Below, piece by piece: positions 45,111 through 53,975 of a stretch of 64,000 nt of DNA; the stretch's first letter is position 1, and each line of letters starts with the position of its first letter. The translations under genes and the position numbers were made by a program. Source of the DNA: Bog-159 sp049511415 (GTDB lineage Bacteria > Acidobacteriota > Terriglobia > Bryobacterales > Bryobacteraceae). The notes beneath the pieces were generated by a model. That model searched no databases, was not told the DNA's origin, and worked only from the letters and a program-made list of their open reading frames with translations. The DNA lies in contig JBEKYC010000002.1 of assembly GCA_049511415.1 (NCBI GenBank), positions 1 to 64,000 on the forward strand, given 5' to 3'.

Positions 45111-46094
45111 ATGCACGCAGTTGAGACTCGCATTAACGACCCGATGCAATTTTTGACACCCCTCGCGTATGCGTCGCGGTTTTACCCGATGGGTTTCCCA
45201 ACGGACATAGCGAGCAATTCGCACGAAGTGCTGGAAGCGGCACGCGAAAGCTGGGGTAAGTACCAACCACGCTTCGACCGGCCGGCGATCCGCATGCATG
45301 CGATCGTGAGCGAAGGCCGCAGCGAAAGGCCGCCTGATCCGGTGTTACGGGGCCAGCGGCACCTGATGGCGTGGATGCTGGACCAGGAGAATTTCGCAGT
45401 CTGCGATTGGAGGCAACGGTTCGGCTTCTGCTTTGTCACGCAGGCCACCGCGGCCGATCACGTGTTCTTCCGCTGGCATTTTTTGGAAGCCATTGTGTCA
45501 ACTCTGCAGGAAATGAATTTCTATACGGCGCTGCACGCGGCATGCGTAGCGTGGGAGGGTTCCGGCGTAATGCTGTACGGCGATTCGGGGATGGGTAAGA
45601 GCACGATAACGTACGCCTGTGCGCGGCGCGGTTGGACCTATGTTGCAGACGATGCCAGCACGTTCGTCCGAGATGAAGGGGGCTTGGTGATCGGCACGCC
45701 CCACTGTTTTCGCTTCCGCGCGGACGCCCCCGATCTTTTTCCGGAGTTGCGCGGGCTGACGGCGGGATACCAATTGGACCGGAAACCCACTATCGAAGTG
45801 CAGACCGCGGACCTGCCGATTCGCACGGCGCTCGAAAGCCGGCTGGACCGGATTGTTTTCGTGGTCCGCGATGGAAGCGCACGCGCCAGTTTGAGAGCGA
45901 TCGGAAAGGCGGAGGCGCTGGAGCGCATCCGGCAGGACATGCCGGTGTTCGACCCGGAACTGGAAGCGCAGCGCATTGCGACAGTGGCGTCGATTTGCCA
46001 TGCGCCGGCTTTTGAGTTGCGGTATGCGCACTATGCGGATGCGGTCGAGCGGTTGGAAGAACTGGTGCGCGGCGGAGAGCAGGTTTCATGCTGA
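45111..46094 (+). CDS. HPr kinase-like P-loop protein
   Basis: A protein of about 327 residues resembling the C-terminal kinase domain of HPr kinase/phosphorylase, with the P-loop GDSGMGKSTI near residue 157, WTYVADDASTFVRD next to it (the HPrK-type Asp pair) and GTPHCFRFRADAPDLFPEL behind. The N-terminal 150 residues are unrelated to real HprK. No HPr gene is nearby. Such proteins occur in peptide-modifying clusters next to nucleotidyltransferases, and one is encoded two genes downstream. The start is uncertain: ATG 45036, 45102 and 45111 are all possible; AGGA lies about nine bases before 45111. It overlaps the TonB-receptor gene by seven bases. Confidence 0.7.
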   Translation: MHAVETRINDPMQFLTPLAYASRFYPMGFPTDIASNSHEVLEAARESWGKYQPRFDRPAIRMHAIVSEGRSERPPDPVLRGQRHLMAWMLDQENFAVCDWRQRFGFCFVTQATAADHVFFRWHFLEAIVSTLQEMNFYTALHAACVAWEGSGVMLYGDSGMGKSTITYACARRGWTYVADDASTFVRDEGGLVIGTPHCFRFRADAPDLFPELRGLTAGYQLDRKPTIEVQTADLPIRTALESRLDRIVFVVRDGSARASLRAIGKAEALERIRQDMPVFDPELEAQRIATVASICHAPAFELRYAHYADAVERLEELVRGGEQVSC

Positions 46095-49000
46095 GTGTCC
46101 ACCAGTGGGCGCCGCTGCTCGGCTTGCTTGCGGTCGCGGGCAGCGCGTTGGGGCAGGTGGCGTCGGCGACACTTTCCGGCATGGTATTGGATGAATCGGG
46201 AGCGGCGGTGCCGGCCGTTTCCATCACGGCGCGCGAGGAAGGCACCGGATTCACGCGGCAGGCCGCAAGCGGGGGCGAAGGAAGCTACGTGATGGAAGAG
46301 CTGCAGCCCGGCACTTACACGTTGACCGCACAGAAAGCCGGTTTTCGCACGACGTCCGCCGAACATGTGCTACTGGGCGTCAATCAGAAAGCGCGCCTGG
46401 ATTTGAAGCTGTCCGTGGGCGCGGGGCGAGAGAGCGTGACGGCCGTGGCCGATGTGTCGGTGGTGCAGAGCGACGAAGCCTCCATCGGCTACCGGCTGGA
46501 CAGCCGGACGATCGAAGAATTGCCGCTGGATACGCGCAACATTGCAGGCCTGGTGACGCTGGGACCGGGCGCCATTCCGCGGCAGCTCGGCGGATTCACG
46601 CACGATGTAATCAATGACGTGCAGCAGGGATCGCGCGGCTCGGTGGCCTTCAATCCGCCCATCGACGGCAGCCGCTCCACCATGAATGCGTTTCTGCTGG
46701 ATGGCGCTTACGATACGGACCGCAACACATTCTCCATCGCGGTGTACCCGCCTATGGAATCGGTGCAGGAATTCCGCATCCAGAGTTCACTCGCGCCGGC
46801 CGAATTTCCGCAGGCAGGCGGCGCGGCGATCGACGTGGTGACGCGTTCGGGCAGCGACAATTTCCATGGAAGCCTGTTTGAATATCTGCAAAACGAAGCA
46901 ACGGACGCGCGCAGTTATTTTGACGATCCCACCATGGCGGCGCCGGAGGTGCGGCAGAATCAATTCGGCGGATCGTTGGGCGGACGGCTGCCCCTGCCGA
47001 GTACGTTCTTTTTCGCTACATACGAAGGATTACGGTCGAGGATCGGCAACCCGGTGCAGAGCCTGGTGCCGCCCGCCCCGCTGCGCACGGGCGATTTCAC
47101 GGGACAAAACGTCATCTACGATCCATTAACGCTGGACGCGGCCGGCGCGCGCGTGCCGTTTCCGAACAACATGATTCCGCAAGCGCGGATCGATCCGATC
47201 GCCACCAGTTTTCTGAATCAGTATCAGCCGCTGCCCAATCTCAACAACGGCGACGGCAATAATTATGTGGACGAGACGCCCAACGGCAATCGAAATGATG
47301 CGTTCTCGACGCGCGTCGACCACCAGTTCCGCAATCAGGGCCAGCTTACGGCGCGCTATACCTTCAACGGCGAGCAGAACATCATCGCGGGATCGTTTCC
47401 ACTGCGGCCCACGGAGGAAAATGTGCGCGCGCAGCAGGCGGCCGTGGCTTATACGTATGCGGGCAACTCGTGGCTGAACGAAGCGCGTTTCTCGTTCACG
47501 CGGCTGAGCGTGTACGACACGCCCGAGAGCGCGTTCCAGACCAACGTGATTCAACAACTCGGCATCGAAGGCCTTTCGAGCGCCCCGGCCAATTATGGAC
47601 TGCCGTATTTCCAATTGGCCGATTATTCGCTGGTGACGGACGATCCCACGCTCCCGCAAGTGCAGCGCGACAACTTGTGGGATGCTTCCGACGGCGTGTC
47701 GTGGGTGCGCGGATCGCACACGATCAAGACCGGCTTCGACTGGATTCATTTTCAATTGAACTACCAGCAGAACGAGATGGCGCGCGGATCTTATACCTAC
47801 AGCGGCGCGTTTACCAGCTCGGATGGAACGCCCGGCGCGACCGGCGACGCCATGGCCGATTTTCTGTTGGGGTATCCGCAGGATACCAGCCGGGATGTGG
47901 GCAATACGCAAGCATACCTGCGCCAGAACAGCTTTGGGACTTACGTGCAGGATGATTGGCGGGTGAGTCCACGGCTGACGTTGAACTTCGGTTTGCGATA
48001 CGAGTACGTGACGCCGTTCACGGAAACGCGCGGCAATCTCTTGAACCTGGTCTACGCCAGCGGTCCCGATCCCGCGCCGCCGCAACTGGAAAGCGTGCAT
48101 CAGGCTGTGCGCCCGGACACGCGCAACCTTGCGCCGCGCGTGGGATTGGCCTGGCGGCTTCCCAAGTTTCGTTTCGACTCGGGCGAGACGGTTTTTCGCG
48201 CGGGATACGGTATCTATTACAGTCCGGAAATCGCGGTGGAGACCTATGACCTGGTGCTGAACGGTATTCTGGTGCAGAACAACATTACGGACGGCACGGG
48301 GATGCCGGTCCTGACCACGCGCAACGGCTTTCCGCAAACCGCGTCCACCGGCTTTCCAACATACTTTGGGATCGATCCGGGCTTGCCGACGCCGTATGTG
48401 CAGCAATGGAATGCCGGTTTCCAGCATGAATTTGCAGGGCACATACTCGGCGAGGTATCGTACCTGGGCAGCAAGGGCACGCACCTGGGCCGCTTCCGGC
48501 AGTTCAATACGCCGTTACAGACGGAAACGGGAGCGGATCTTGCACCGCGGCCGGGGGATTTGCAATCGCTGCGCACCTGGCCCACGCTGGGGGAGATTAT
48601 CCAGCGCCAGCATATCGCCAACTCATCGTACAATTCGCTGCAGGTGAAAGCCGAGAAGCGCCTGACGGGGCGCGTATCGCTACTGGCCAGCTTTGTGTGG
48701 TCGAAATCGATCGACGATGCGGACACCGTGATTCCGGGCTTCTACGACAGCATTGGCGCGCAGGACGAGAACAACCTGCGTTTGGAACGGGCTCTATCAT
48801 CCTTTAACGTGGGGCGGCGCATCAGCGGCGGATATGTGGTCAGTCTGCCTGCCGTGCGTGGGTTGGGTCCGGTGCTTCGCAATTGGCAGTTGACGGGCGA
48901 CGTCACGCTGCAGGATGGCATGCCCGCCAACGTTTTCTACTATGCGTTCGATCCCGCGAATACAGGCTTGCCGAACCGTCCGAACATCGTGCCCGGAGTC

Positions 49001-49330
49001 AGCCTGACGCTGCCGCGAGGCCAGCGCACGCCGGAGGAGTTTTTCAATACGGCGGCGTTCACCGCGCCTGCGCCGTACACGTTTGGCGATGCCGGACGAA
49101 ATATCGTAAATGGGCCCGGCAACAATGTTTTCGATATGGCGCTGCATCGCCAGTTTCCCATCCGGGAACGCGGCCGGGTGGAGTTTCGCGCGGAGGTATT
49201 CAATATTTTCAATCATCCGAACTGGGGCGTTCCAGGCACTTACGCGGATTTCTCCGCGCCGTTATTTGGTGGGATCTTGGGGGCGGGGGATCCCCGGCGG
49301 CTGCAGTTCGCGTTACGGTACGATTTTTAA
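46088..49330 (+). CDS. Oar-like TonB-dependent receptor with carboxypeptidase-regulatory domain
   Basis: A 1080-residue outer-membrane protein. A signal peptide (LLGLLAVAGSALGQ) precedes a carboxypeptidase-regulatory Ig-like domain at about 25-105 (SGMVLDESGAAVPAVSITAR; YVMEELQPGTYTLTAQKAGF). A plug-like region follows at about 120-240 (SRTIEELPLDTRNIAGLVTL), then a long beta-barrel with FGTYVQDDWRVSPRLTLNFG and FRAEVFNIFNHPNWGVPG, ending in the aromatic LRYDF. Oar-type receptors are numerous in acidobacteria and import or export large substrates. The 5' end overlaps the HPr-kinase-like gene, so they are co-translated. A palindromic repeat begins at its stop. Confidence 0.87.
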   Translation: MLSVHQWAPLLGLLAVAGSALGQVASATLSGMVLDESGAAVPAVSITAREEGTGFTRQAASGGEGSYVMEELQPGTYTLTAQKAGFRTTSAEHVLLGVNQKARLDLKLSVGAGRESVTAVADVSVVQSDEASIGYRLDSRTIEELPLDTRNIAGLVTLGPGAIPRQLGGFTHDVINDVQQGSRGSVAFNPPIDGSRSTMNAFLLDGAYDTDRNTFSIAVYPPMESVQEFRIQSSLAPAEFPQAGGAAIDVVTRSGSDNFHGSLFEYLQNEATDARSYFDDPTMAAPEVRQNQFGGSLGGRLPLPSTFFFATYEGLRSRIGNPVQSLVPPAPLRTGDFTGQNVIYDPLTLDAAGARVPFPNNMIPQARIDPIATSFLNQYQPLPNLNNGDGNNYVDETPNGNRNDAFSTRVDHQFRNQGQLTARYTFNGEQNIIAGSFPLRPTEENVRAQQAAVAYTYAGNSWLNEARFSFTRLSVYDTPESAFQTNVIQQLGIEGLSSAPANYGLPYFQLADYSLVTDDPTLPQVQRDNLWDASDGVSWVRGSHTIKTGFDWIHFQLNYQQNEMARGSYTYSGAFTSSDGTPGATGDAMADFLLGYPQDTSRDVGNTQAYLRQNSFGTYVQDDWRVSPRLTLNFGLRYEYVTPFTETRGNLLNLVYASGPDPAPPQLESVHQAVRPDTRNLAPRVGLAWRLPKFRFDSGETVFRAGYGIYYSPEIAVETYDLVLNGILVQNNITDGTGMPVLTTRNGFPQTASTGFPTYFGIDPGLPTPYVQQWNAGFQHEFAGHILGEVSYLGSKGTHLGRFRQFNTPLQTETGADLAPRPGDLQSLRTWPTLGEIIQRQHIANSSYNSLQVKAEKRLTGRVSLLASFVWSKSIDDADTVIPGFYDSIGAQDENNLRLERALSSFNVGRRISGGYVVSLPAVRGLGPVLRNWQLTGDVTLQDGMPANVFYYAFDPANTGLPNRPNIVPGVSLTLPRGQRTPEEFFNTAAFTAPAPYTFGDAGRNIVNGPGNNVFDMALHRQFPIRERGRVEFRAEVFNIFNHPNWGVPGTYADFSAPLFGGILGAGDPRRLQFALRYDF

Positions 49331-49413
49331 TTGGCCACAGATGAACACAGATGAACACAGATTAAAACCCCGTGTCTTATCTGTGTTTATCTGTGTTCAT
49401 CTGTGGCCAATTC
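49330..49413. repeat. Dispersed palindromic repeat, copy 5
   Basis: TTGGCCACAGATGAACACAG plus ATGAACACAGAT forms the left arm and ATCTGTGTTTATCTGTG plus TTCATCTGTGGCCAA the right, the most perfect copy in the window. It begins at the receptor stop codon and ends about 30 bases before the TTG start of the next gene. Confidence 0.9.
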
Positions 49414-49441
49414 ATGTTTTTAAGGCGCCGCCGGGGGACTG

Positions 49442-51826
49442 TTGACCTCGCGGGTCCCAGCGTCCGTGAAGGCTGTCCTGGCAGCGCTTCAATTCAATCG
49501 CGAGGCCGCGCCGATCGATTCTTCCATCGACTGGCCGGGCGTCCTGGGATTTTGCGACCGTTCCTCGCTGACGCTTTGGTTCGGCGCGGCGGCCGGGGAC
49601 GCGCTGCCGGATTGGGTACGTACGCGTATCGCGCGGAGCCTGGCGGAGAACACGGAACGCGTGGCGCGCGTCCGCGATTTGCAACTGCAGGTGAGCGGAT
49701 GGCTGGATGCCGCCGGCATCCAGTTCATTTTCCTGAAGGGCGCCACGCAATTCCCGCATTTTGTTCCGGACCTGCGCCTGCGCGCGCAGTTCGATCTGGA
49801 TCTGTTTTGCCCGGGCGCGGACGCGCGGCAGGCCTGGGAACTGTTCATCACGAAAGGCTACGAGCCGATTGAAAAGATCGGCGCGCATCCCACCGACCAT
49901 CTACCGGCCCTGGTTCGCAAGAACGGTTGGGAATGGCGCGGCGGAAGCTTCTTCGATCCCGAGATACCGCTGGCGATCGAGGTGCATTGCCAGTTCTGGG
50001 ACGAGCGCACGGAGCGGTTCCGGGCGCCTGGCGTGGAAGAGTTCTGGGCACGGCGCATCGGCCAGGCGCTGGACACGGCGGACGCGCTGGCCTACACGGC
50101 GCTACACCTGGTGCGGCATCTTTTGCGCGGCAGCGCGCGCGCCTGCAACGTCTACGAACTGGCCTGGTTCCTGCAGAATCACGCGGCGGATGCAGCGTTC
50201 TGGAACCGCTGGCTCATGCTCCACCCGCGCGAACTGCGGCGCCTGGAAGCCGTGGCCATTCGTTTGGCGCGGGAGTGGTTTGGTTGCACGCTGGGACCGG
50301 TTGCGGAGGCTGAGGTTTCGGCGCTGCCCGCGCCGGTGCAGGAATGGTTCGAGGCATTTGCGTTTTCGCCACTCGAAGCGCAATCGCATCCTAATAAGGA
50401 CGAGTTATGGCTGCATCTGGCCTTGCTCGATGCGGCACGCGATAAGCTGGCGGTGGTCGCGCGGCGCGTCGTTCCCACGCGCATGCCGGGGCCGGTGGAT
50501 GCGGTCTGCCTGCCGCGCGAGCAGCTCACCATCGCGCGGCGGACGCTCAAATATGCCCGCACGGCGCGGTTTCTGGCGGGGCGCGCGGTGTTCCACGCGC
50601 GGGCGGCGGCGTCCCTTTTGACCCGCGGCGCCGGCTGGCGTTTCGGGTCCAGCGGCCTCAGCGGCGGCTATTGGCTATTTCTGGGATCCAGTTCGTTCTT
50701 CGTGCTGGGCATGTTCATTTACACGCTGCTGTACAACCTGTACCTGCTGGATCTGGGCTTCCGCGAGGATTTCGTGGGACAGATCGCCAGCGCTTCCACG
50801 GCCGGAATGGTGGCGGCGATCCTGCCGGCGGCGGCGGTAGCGCGACGTTGGGGATTGGGCCGGATTCTGGTGGCATCGTTCGCAGCGGTGGGGGCGATTT
50901 CGGCCGCGCGCGCCCTGGTTACGGGCGCGACGCCGCTGCTGATGCTCGCTTTTCTGAACGGCGTGGCGTTTTCGCTTTATGCCGTTTCGCTGGCGCCCGC
51001 CATCGCGCGCCTGACGTCGGATAAAGCGCGCTCCGTGGGGTTCAGCATCTCCACGTCGAGTTCCATCGCGCTGGGGATCTTCGGCAACTGGCTGGGCGGA
51101 CATATGCCCGCGTGGATGGGTGGCAAACGGCCGGCGATGCTGGCCGGATGCGCGCTGGTCGGGCTGGCGCTCTGGCCGGCGGCGCGACTGCACATCGATC
51201 CGGCTCCGGCGGAAGGCAGCAAGCTCTATCCGCGAAACCGCTTCGTGGTCCGGTTTCTGGTTGTGTGGGCTGTGTGGAATCTGGCGACCGGCGCGTTCAA
51301 CCCATTTTTCACTACGTTCTTTGCGCATTTGCATACACCGGTGGAGCGCATCGGACTGATCATGTCGGGATCGCAACTGGCGCAGGTGGTGGCGCTGATG
51401 CTCGCGCCTCTGATTCTGCGGCGGCTGGGCATCGTCAGCGGAACCGCGGCCATGCTGATGGCTTCGGCACTGGCGATGGGCGGGCTGGCCGCCGGGCCGA
51501 TAGGCTGGGCAGCGGCGGCGGTGTTCATGGCTTACACATCCTGCCAATGGATGACGGATCCCGGCATCAACACGCTGCTGATGGATCGGGTGCGCGAGCA
51601 GGAGCGCACCGGCGCGGCGGCGCTGATGATGCTGGTGTCGTTTGGCGCGCAGTTGGTGGCGTCGTTTGTGGGCGGCAAGACCATCGCGCAGTTCGGATAT
51701 TCGGCCATGCTGGCTTGTGCCGCAGGTCTGGCGGCAGTGGCGGCCGTGATGTTCCGAGCGTTGCCGGCAGGGGACGTGGCGGAGGTTCGTGGCGCGGAAC
51801 CGGTGGGTATCGTCGCCATAGAATAG
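49442..51826 (+). CDS. Nucleotidyltransferase-MFS transporter fusion protein
   Basis: A 794-residue two-domain protein. Residues 1-390 look like the uncharacterised nucleotidyltransferase family (PF14907-like): IQFIFLKGATQFPHF at 93-107, the basic/acidic strand LRLRAQFDLDLFCPG at 111-125 (D-x-D catalytic pair) and PLAIEVHCQFWD at 176-187, followed by an all-helical part. Residues 409-775 have ten to twelve transmembrane helices of a major facilitator (FFVLGMFIYTLLYNLYLLDL; NRFVVRFLVVWAVWNLATG; SQLAQVVALMLAPLILRRLG). It starts at TTG 49442, since no ATG is in frame. Nucleotidyltransferases of this kind are usually stand-alone beside peptide-tailoring enzymes. This makes the fusion remarkable; see findings. 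Confidence 0.78.
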   Translation: MTSRVPASVKAVLAALQFNREAAPIDSSIDWPGVLGFCDRSSLTLWFGAAAGDALPDWVRTRIARSLAENTERVARVRDLQLQVSGWLDAAGIQFIFLKGATQFPHFVPDLRLRAQFDLDLFCPGADARQAWELFITKGYEPIEKIGAHPTDHLPALVRKNGWEWRGGSFFDPEIPLAIEVHCQFWDERTERFRAPGVEEFWARRIGQALDTADALAYTALHLVRHLLRGSARACNVYELAWFLQNHAADAAFWNRWLMLHPRELRRLEAVAIRLAREWFGCTLGPVAEAEVSALPAPVQEWFEAFAFSPLEAQSHPNKDELWLHLALLDAARDKLAVVARRVVPTRMPGPVDAVCLPREQLTIARRTLKYARTARFLAGRAVFHARAAASLLTRGAGWRFGSSGLSGGYWLFLGSSSFFVLGMFIYTLLYNLYLLDLGFREDFVGQIASASTAGMVAAILPAAAVARRWGLGRILVASFAAVGAISAARALVTGATPLLMLAFLNGVAFSLYAVSLAPAIARLTSDKARSVGFSISTSSSIALGIFGNWLGGHMPAWMGGKRPAMLAGCALVGLALWPAARLHIDPAPAEGSKLYPRNRFVVRFLVVWAVWNLATGAFNPFFTTFFAHLHTPVERIGLIMSGSQLAQVVALMLAPLILRRLGIVSGTAAMLMASALAMGGLAAGPIGWAAAAVFMAYTSCQWMTDPGINTLLMDRVREQERTGAAALMMLVSFGAQLVASFVGGKTIAQFGYSAMLACAAGLAAVAAVMFRALPAGDVAEVRGAEPVGIVAIE

Positions 51827-52003
51827 GACTTGTGATTACGTTTCCAGCGAAGACCAGAACCGGGGCAGGCACCGAAAAAAAAGGGACGCGTGCCGTGGTG
51901 ATTACCTTGCCGCGGCGCATCTGAACCCGGGCGGAAGCTGGAGCTGGGAATTGGCCGGCTCCGCACATGTTACATTGGAGCAAAACCCATTAAGGAATTC
52001 CGC
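51827..52003. other. Non-coding gap with a REP-like inverted repeat
   Basis: No gene is visible in these 177 bases. GGGGCAGGCACCG, a run of eight A, GGGACGCGTGCCGTGG (51861-51898) forms an interrupted inverted repeat (GGCAC / GTGCC) like the REP elements mobilised by RAYT transposases. TGTTACATT near 51968 is a possible -10 region for the oxidoreductase gene, whose AAGGAAT ribosome-binding site precedes its ATG. Confidence 0.45.
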
Positions 52004-53413
52004 ATGGCTCAAGACAACGATGTCACCCGTCGTGATTTTGTGAAAGCCGCCAGTACCGTTTCGGCCGTCGCCGCCGCGCTGCCCGCCGCCGCCGCGCCTT
52101 TCATCCAGAAGGTGCATGCCGCCAATGACCAGATCCAATATGGCTTCATCGGCACCGGCAGCCGCGGCACCTATCTGCTGAAGCATCTGCATGAGACGGA
52201 CGCCGGCCGCTGCGTGGCCGTCTGCGACAATTGGGACGTCAACCTGAAGAAGGGCGTCGCCACGGCCGGCAACAATCCCGCGGCTTATAAGGATTACCGC
52301 GAACTGCTGGCGCGCAAAGATATCGACGCGGTGCTCATCGCCGTGCCCCTTTACGAGCATTTCCCCATCACCAAAGATAGCCTGGAAGCCGGCAAACACG
52401 TCTTTTGCGAAAAAAGCCTGGTGCACAAGCCGGAAGAAGTACATGCCCTGCGTGCGCTGGTGGCCGAGCATCCCAAGCAGGTGATGCAGGTCGGCCTGCA
52501 GCGGCGCTACAGCCAGTTCTACCAGACCTGCAAGCAGATGATCGACCAGGGCGTATTAGGCAACGTCACGCACATTCGCGCGCAGTGGCATCGCAACTCG
52601 GACCAGCGCCGCCCGGTGCCGGATCCCTCGCTCGAGCGGAAGATCAACTGGCGTATGTACCGCGAATACGCGGGCGGCAACACGGCGGAGCTGGCATCGC
52701 ACCAGATCGACGTGGCCGACTGGATGTTCGGCCATACGCCCGAATACGTCATCGGCGTGGGTGGGATCGACACGTTTAAAGATGGCCGCGATGTCTATGA
52801 CAATATCCAGTTGATCTACGTTTATCCCAACGGACGCAAGCTGCTGTACAGCTCCATCAGCACCAGCTCGCATCTGGATCTGCTGCAGGCGCAGCGGCAG
52901 GAGTTCGGCGAAGTCATCATGGGCACGGCGGGATCCATAGAGATCACGATCGGCGACGACAATCATCCGGCCACGGCCTTGTGGTACCGGGAGCCCAAGC
53001 CGGTGTCGGCCGCGGCGGTAAAGAAGGCCGACGGCAAGAAAGAAGCTTTCCAGGCGGGCGCCACCATGACTACGGCGGCGGCATCGCAGGGCATTCCCCT
53101 GCTGCTGCCGAAGGATGCGCAAGACGCCAACGACTCGTTCCTGACCCGCGAAGCGAAATTCGCGCGCCGCTGGCTCTATAGCAAAGGCATCATGGCGCCG
53201 GAAGAAGATCGCAATCCGGTGACCATCGAATTGGAGGAGTTCTTCCTTTGCTGCAAGGATCCCGTTACTCGCAAGCCCAAGTCGAACCTGGAAATTGGAT
53301 TGAACGATTCGACCGCGGTGATTCTGTCCAACCTCGCCATGGATGAACACCGTCGCGTGGATTTCAGCGAGATTCAGACGATGGGACGCGGGGACGCGAA
53401 GAAGAAGGCTTAG
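52004..53413 (+). CDS. Tat-exported Gfo/Idh/MocA family oxidoreductase
   Basis: A 469-residue NAD(P)-dependent sugar dehydrogenase-like protein. The Tat signal is TRRDFVKAASTVSAVAAALP. The Rossmann motif reads IQYGFIGTGSRG, followed by DIDAVLIAVPLYEHFP and GKHVFCEKSLVHKPEE, where the EK-x-(L/P) motif holds the catalytic-region Lys. The long C-terminal domain has RREYAGG-like sequence (YREYAGGNTAELASHQIDVADW). Exported members are typical for soil bacteria that process glycans. AAGGAATTCCGC precedes the ATG. The 3' end overlaps the convergent CYTH gene by 50 bases. Confidence 0.85.
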   Translation: MAQDNDVTRRDFVKAASTVSAVAAALPAAAAPFIQKVHAANDQIQYGFIGTGSRGTYLLKHLHETDAGRCVAVCDNWDVNLKKGVATAGNNPAAYKDYRELLARKDIDAVLIAVPLYEHFPITKDSLEAGKHVFCEKSLVHKPEEVHALRALVAEHPKQVMQVGLQRRYSQFYQTCKQMIDQGVLGNVTHIRAQWHRNSDQRRPVPDPSLERKINWRMYREYAGGNTAELASHQIDVADWMFGHTPEYVIGVGGIDTFKDGRDVYDNIQLIYVYPNGRKLLYSSISTSSHLDLLQAQRQEFGEVIMGTAGSIEITIGDDNHPATALWYREPKPVSAAAVKKADGKKEAFQAGATMTTAAASQGIPLLLPKDAQDANDSFLTREAKFARRWLYSKGIMAPEEDRNPVTIELEEFFLCCKDPVTRKPKSNLEIGLNDSTAVILSNLAMDEHRRVDFSEIQTMGRGDAKKKA

Positions 53414-53975
53414 CCGGAAAGATCATGTTTGACGGCTGCACCGCATGCGCTTTGCAGTAATCCACGTAGAGAGCATAATAGCTGACCGTAATATAGGCTG
53501 ACTCGGGGAAGCCCATTTGCGCGGCGTTGTGGTCAATCCAGTCCGGCCGGCCTTCCAACTCCAGATACACTCCGACGGGCGTCTCGTCCAGCGTGGCCAC
53601 CCCTTCTTCTCCGCGACGCGCGAACTCGGTGCGGAACTTTTCGTAGCGGAAACTTGGGACCAGATCCGCGCGGCTTAATATCTCACACAGTTTGCCCGGT
53701 TCGGAGATATCGATCTCGAGTTCTTCGCGGCTCTTGTATTTGCAGGCTACACCCTGGCCTTTGAACGTCAGCTTGCCGCTGGTCCCGGTCTGGCGCACGC
53801 GCAGCAGCCGCTCGCTGCGCCACAAAGTTCCCGCGGCGGTATCGAAGAGGGTGTTGGCTTCGAAGACCCGGCGCTTCGACACACGAAAGCCGGCTGCATG
53901 CAACAGACGCCGGCCAGTAGCGGCATCGGCCACCGCCAGTTTGATTTCGATCTCGCGAGGCGAATGTGCTACAGC
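53364..53975 (-). CDS. CYTH domain (adenylate cyclase class IV-like) protein, start unclear
   Basis: About 203 residues of the CYTH fold. The signature begins SPREIEIKLAVADA (the E-x-E-x-K tunnel motif). LLRVRQTGTSGKLTFKGQ, YKSREELEIDI, ATLDETPVGVYLELEGRPDW and the C-terminal YCKA follow in order. The substrates are triphosphates (cAMP synthesis, thiamine triphosphate or tripolyphosphate). No ATG, GTG or TTG is found in frame near the natural N-terminus; I put the boundary at 53975 where the methyltransferase stop overlaps. A non-canonical start or a read-through from the upstream gene is needed. It is the last gene of a four-gene minus-strand unit. Confidence 0.72.
   Translation of the reverse strand, partial: AVAHSPREIEIKLAVADAATGRRLLHAAGFRVSKRRVFEANTLFDTAAGTLWRSERLLRVRQTGTSGKLTFKGQGVACKYKSREELEIDISEPGKLCEILSRADLVPSFRYEKFRTEFARRGEEGVATLDETPVGVYLELEGRPDWIDHNAAQMGFPESAYITVSYYALYVDYCKAHAVQPSNMIFPAKPSSSRPRVPSSESR

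Noticed and set aside
45111..46094. True HPr kinase/phosphorylase assignment
   Set aside because: The N-terminal half is unrelated to HprK and no ptsH is near; only the kinase-like core agrees.
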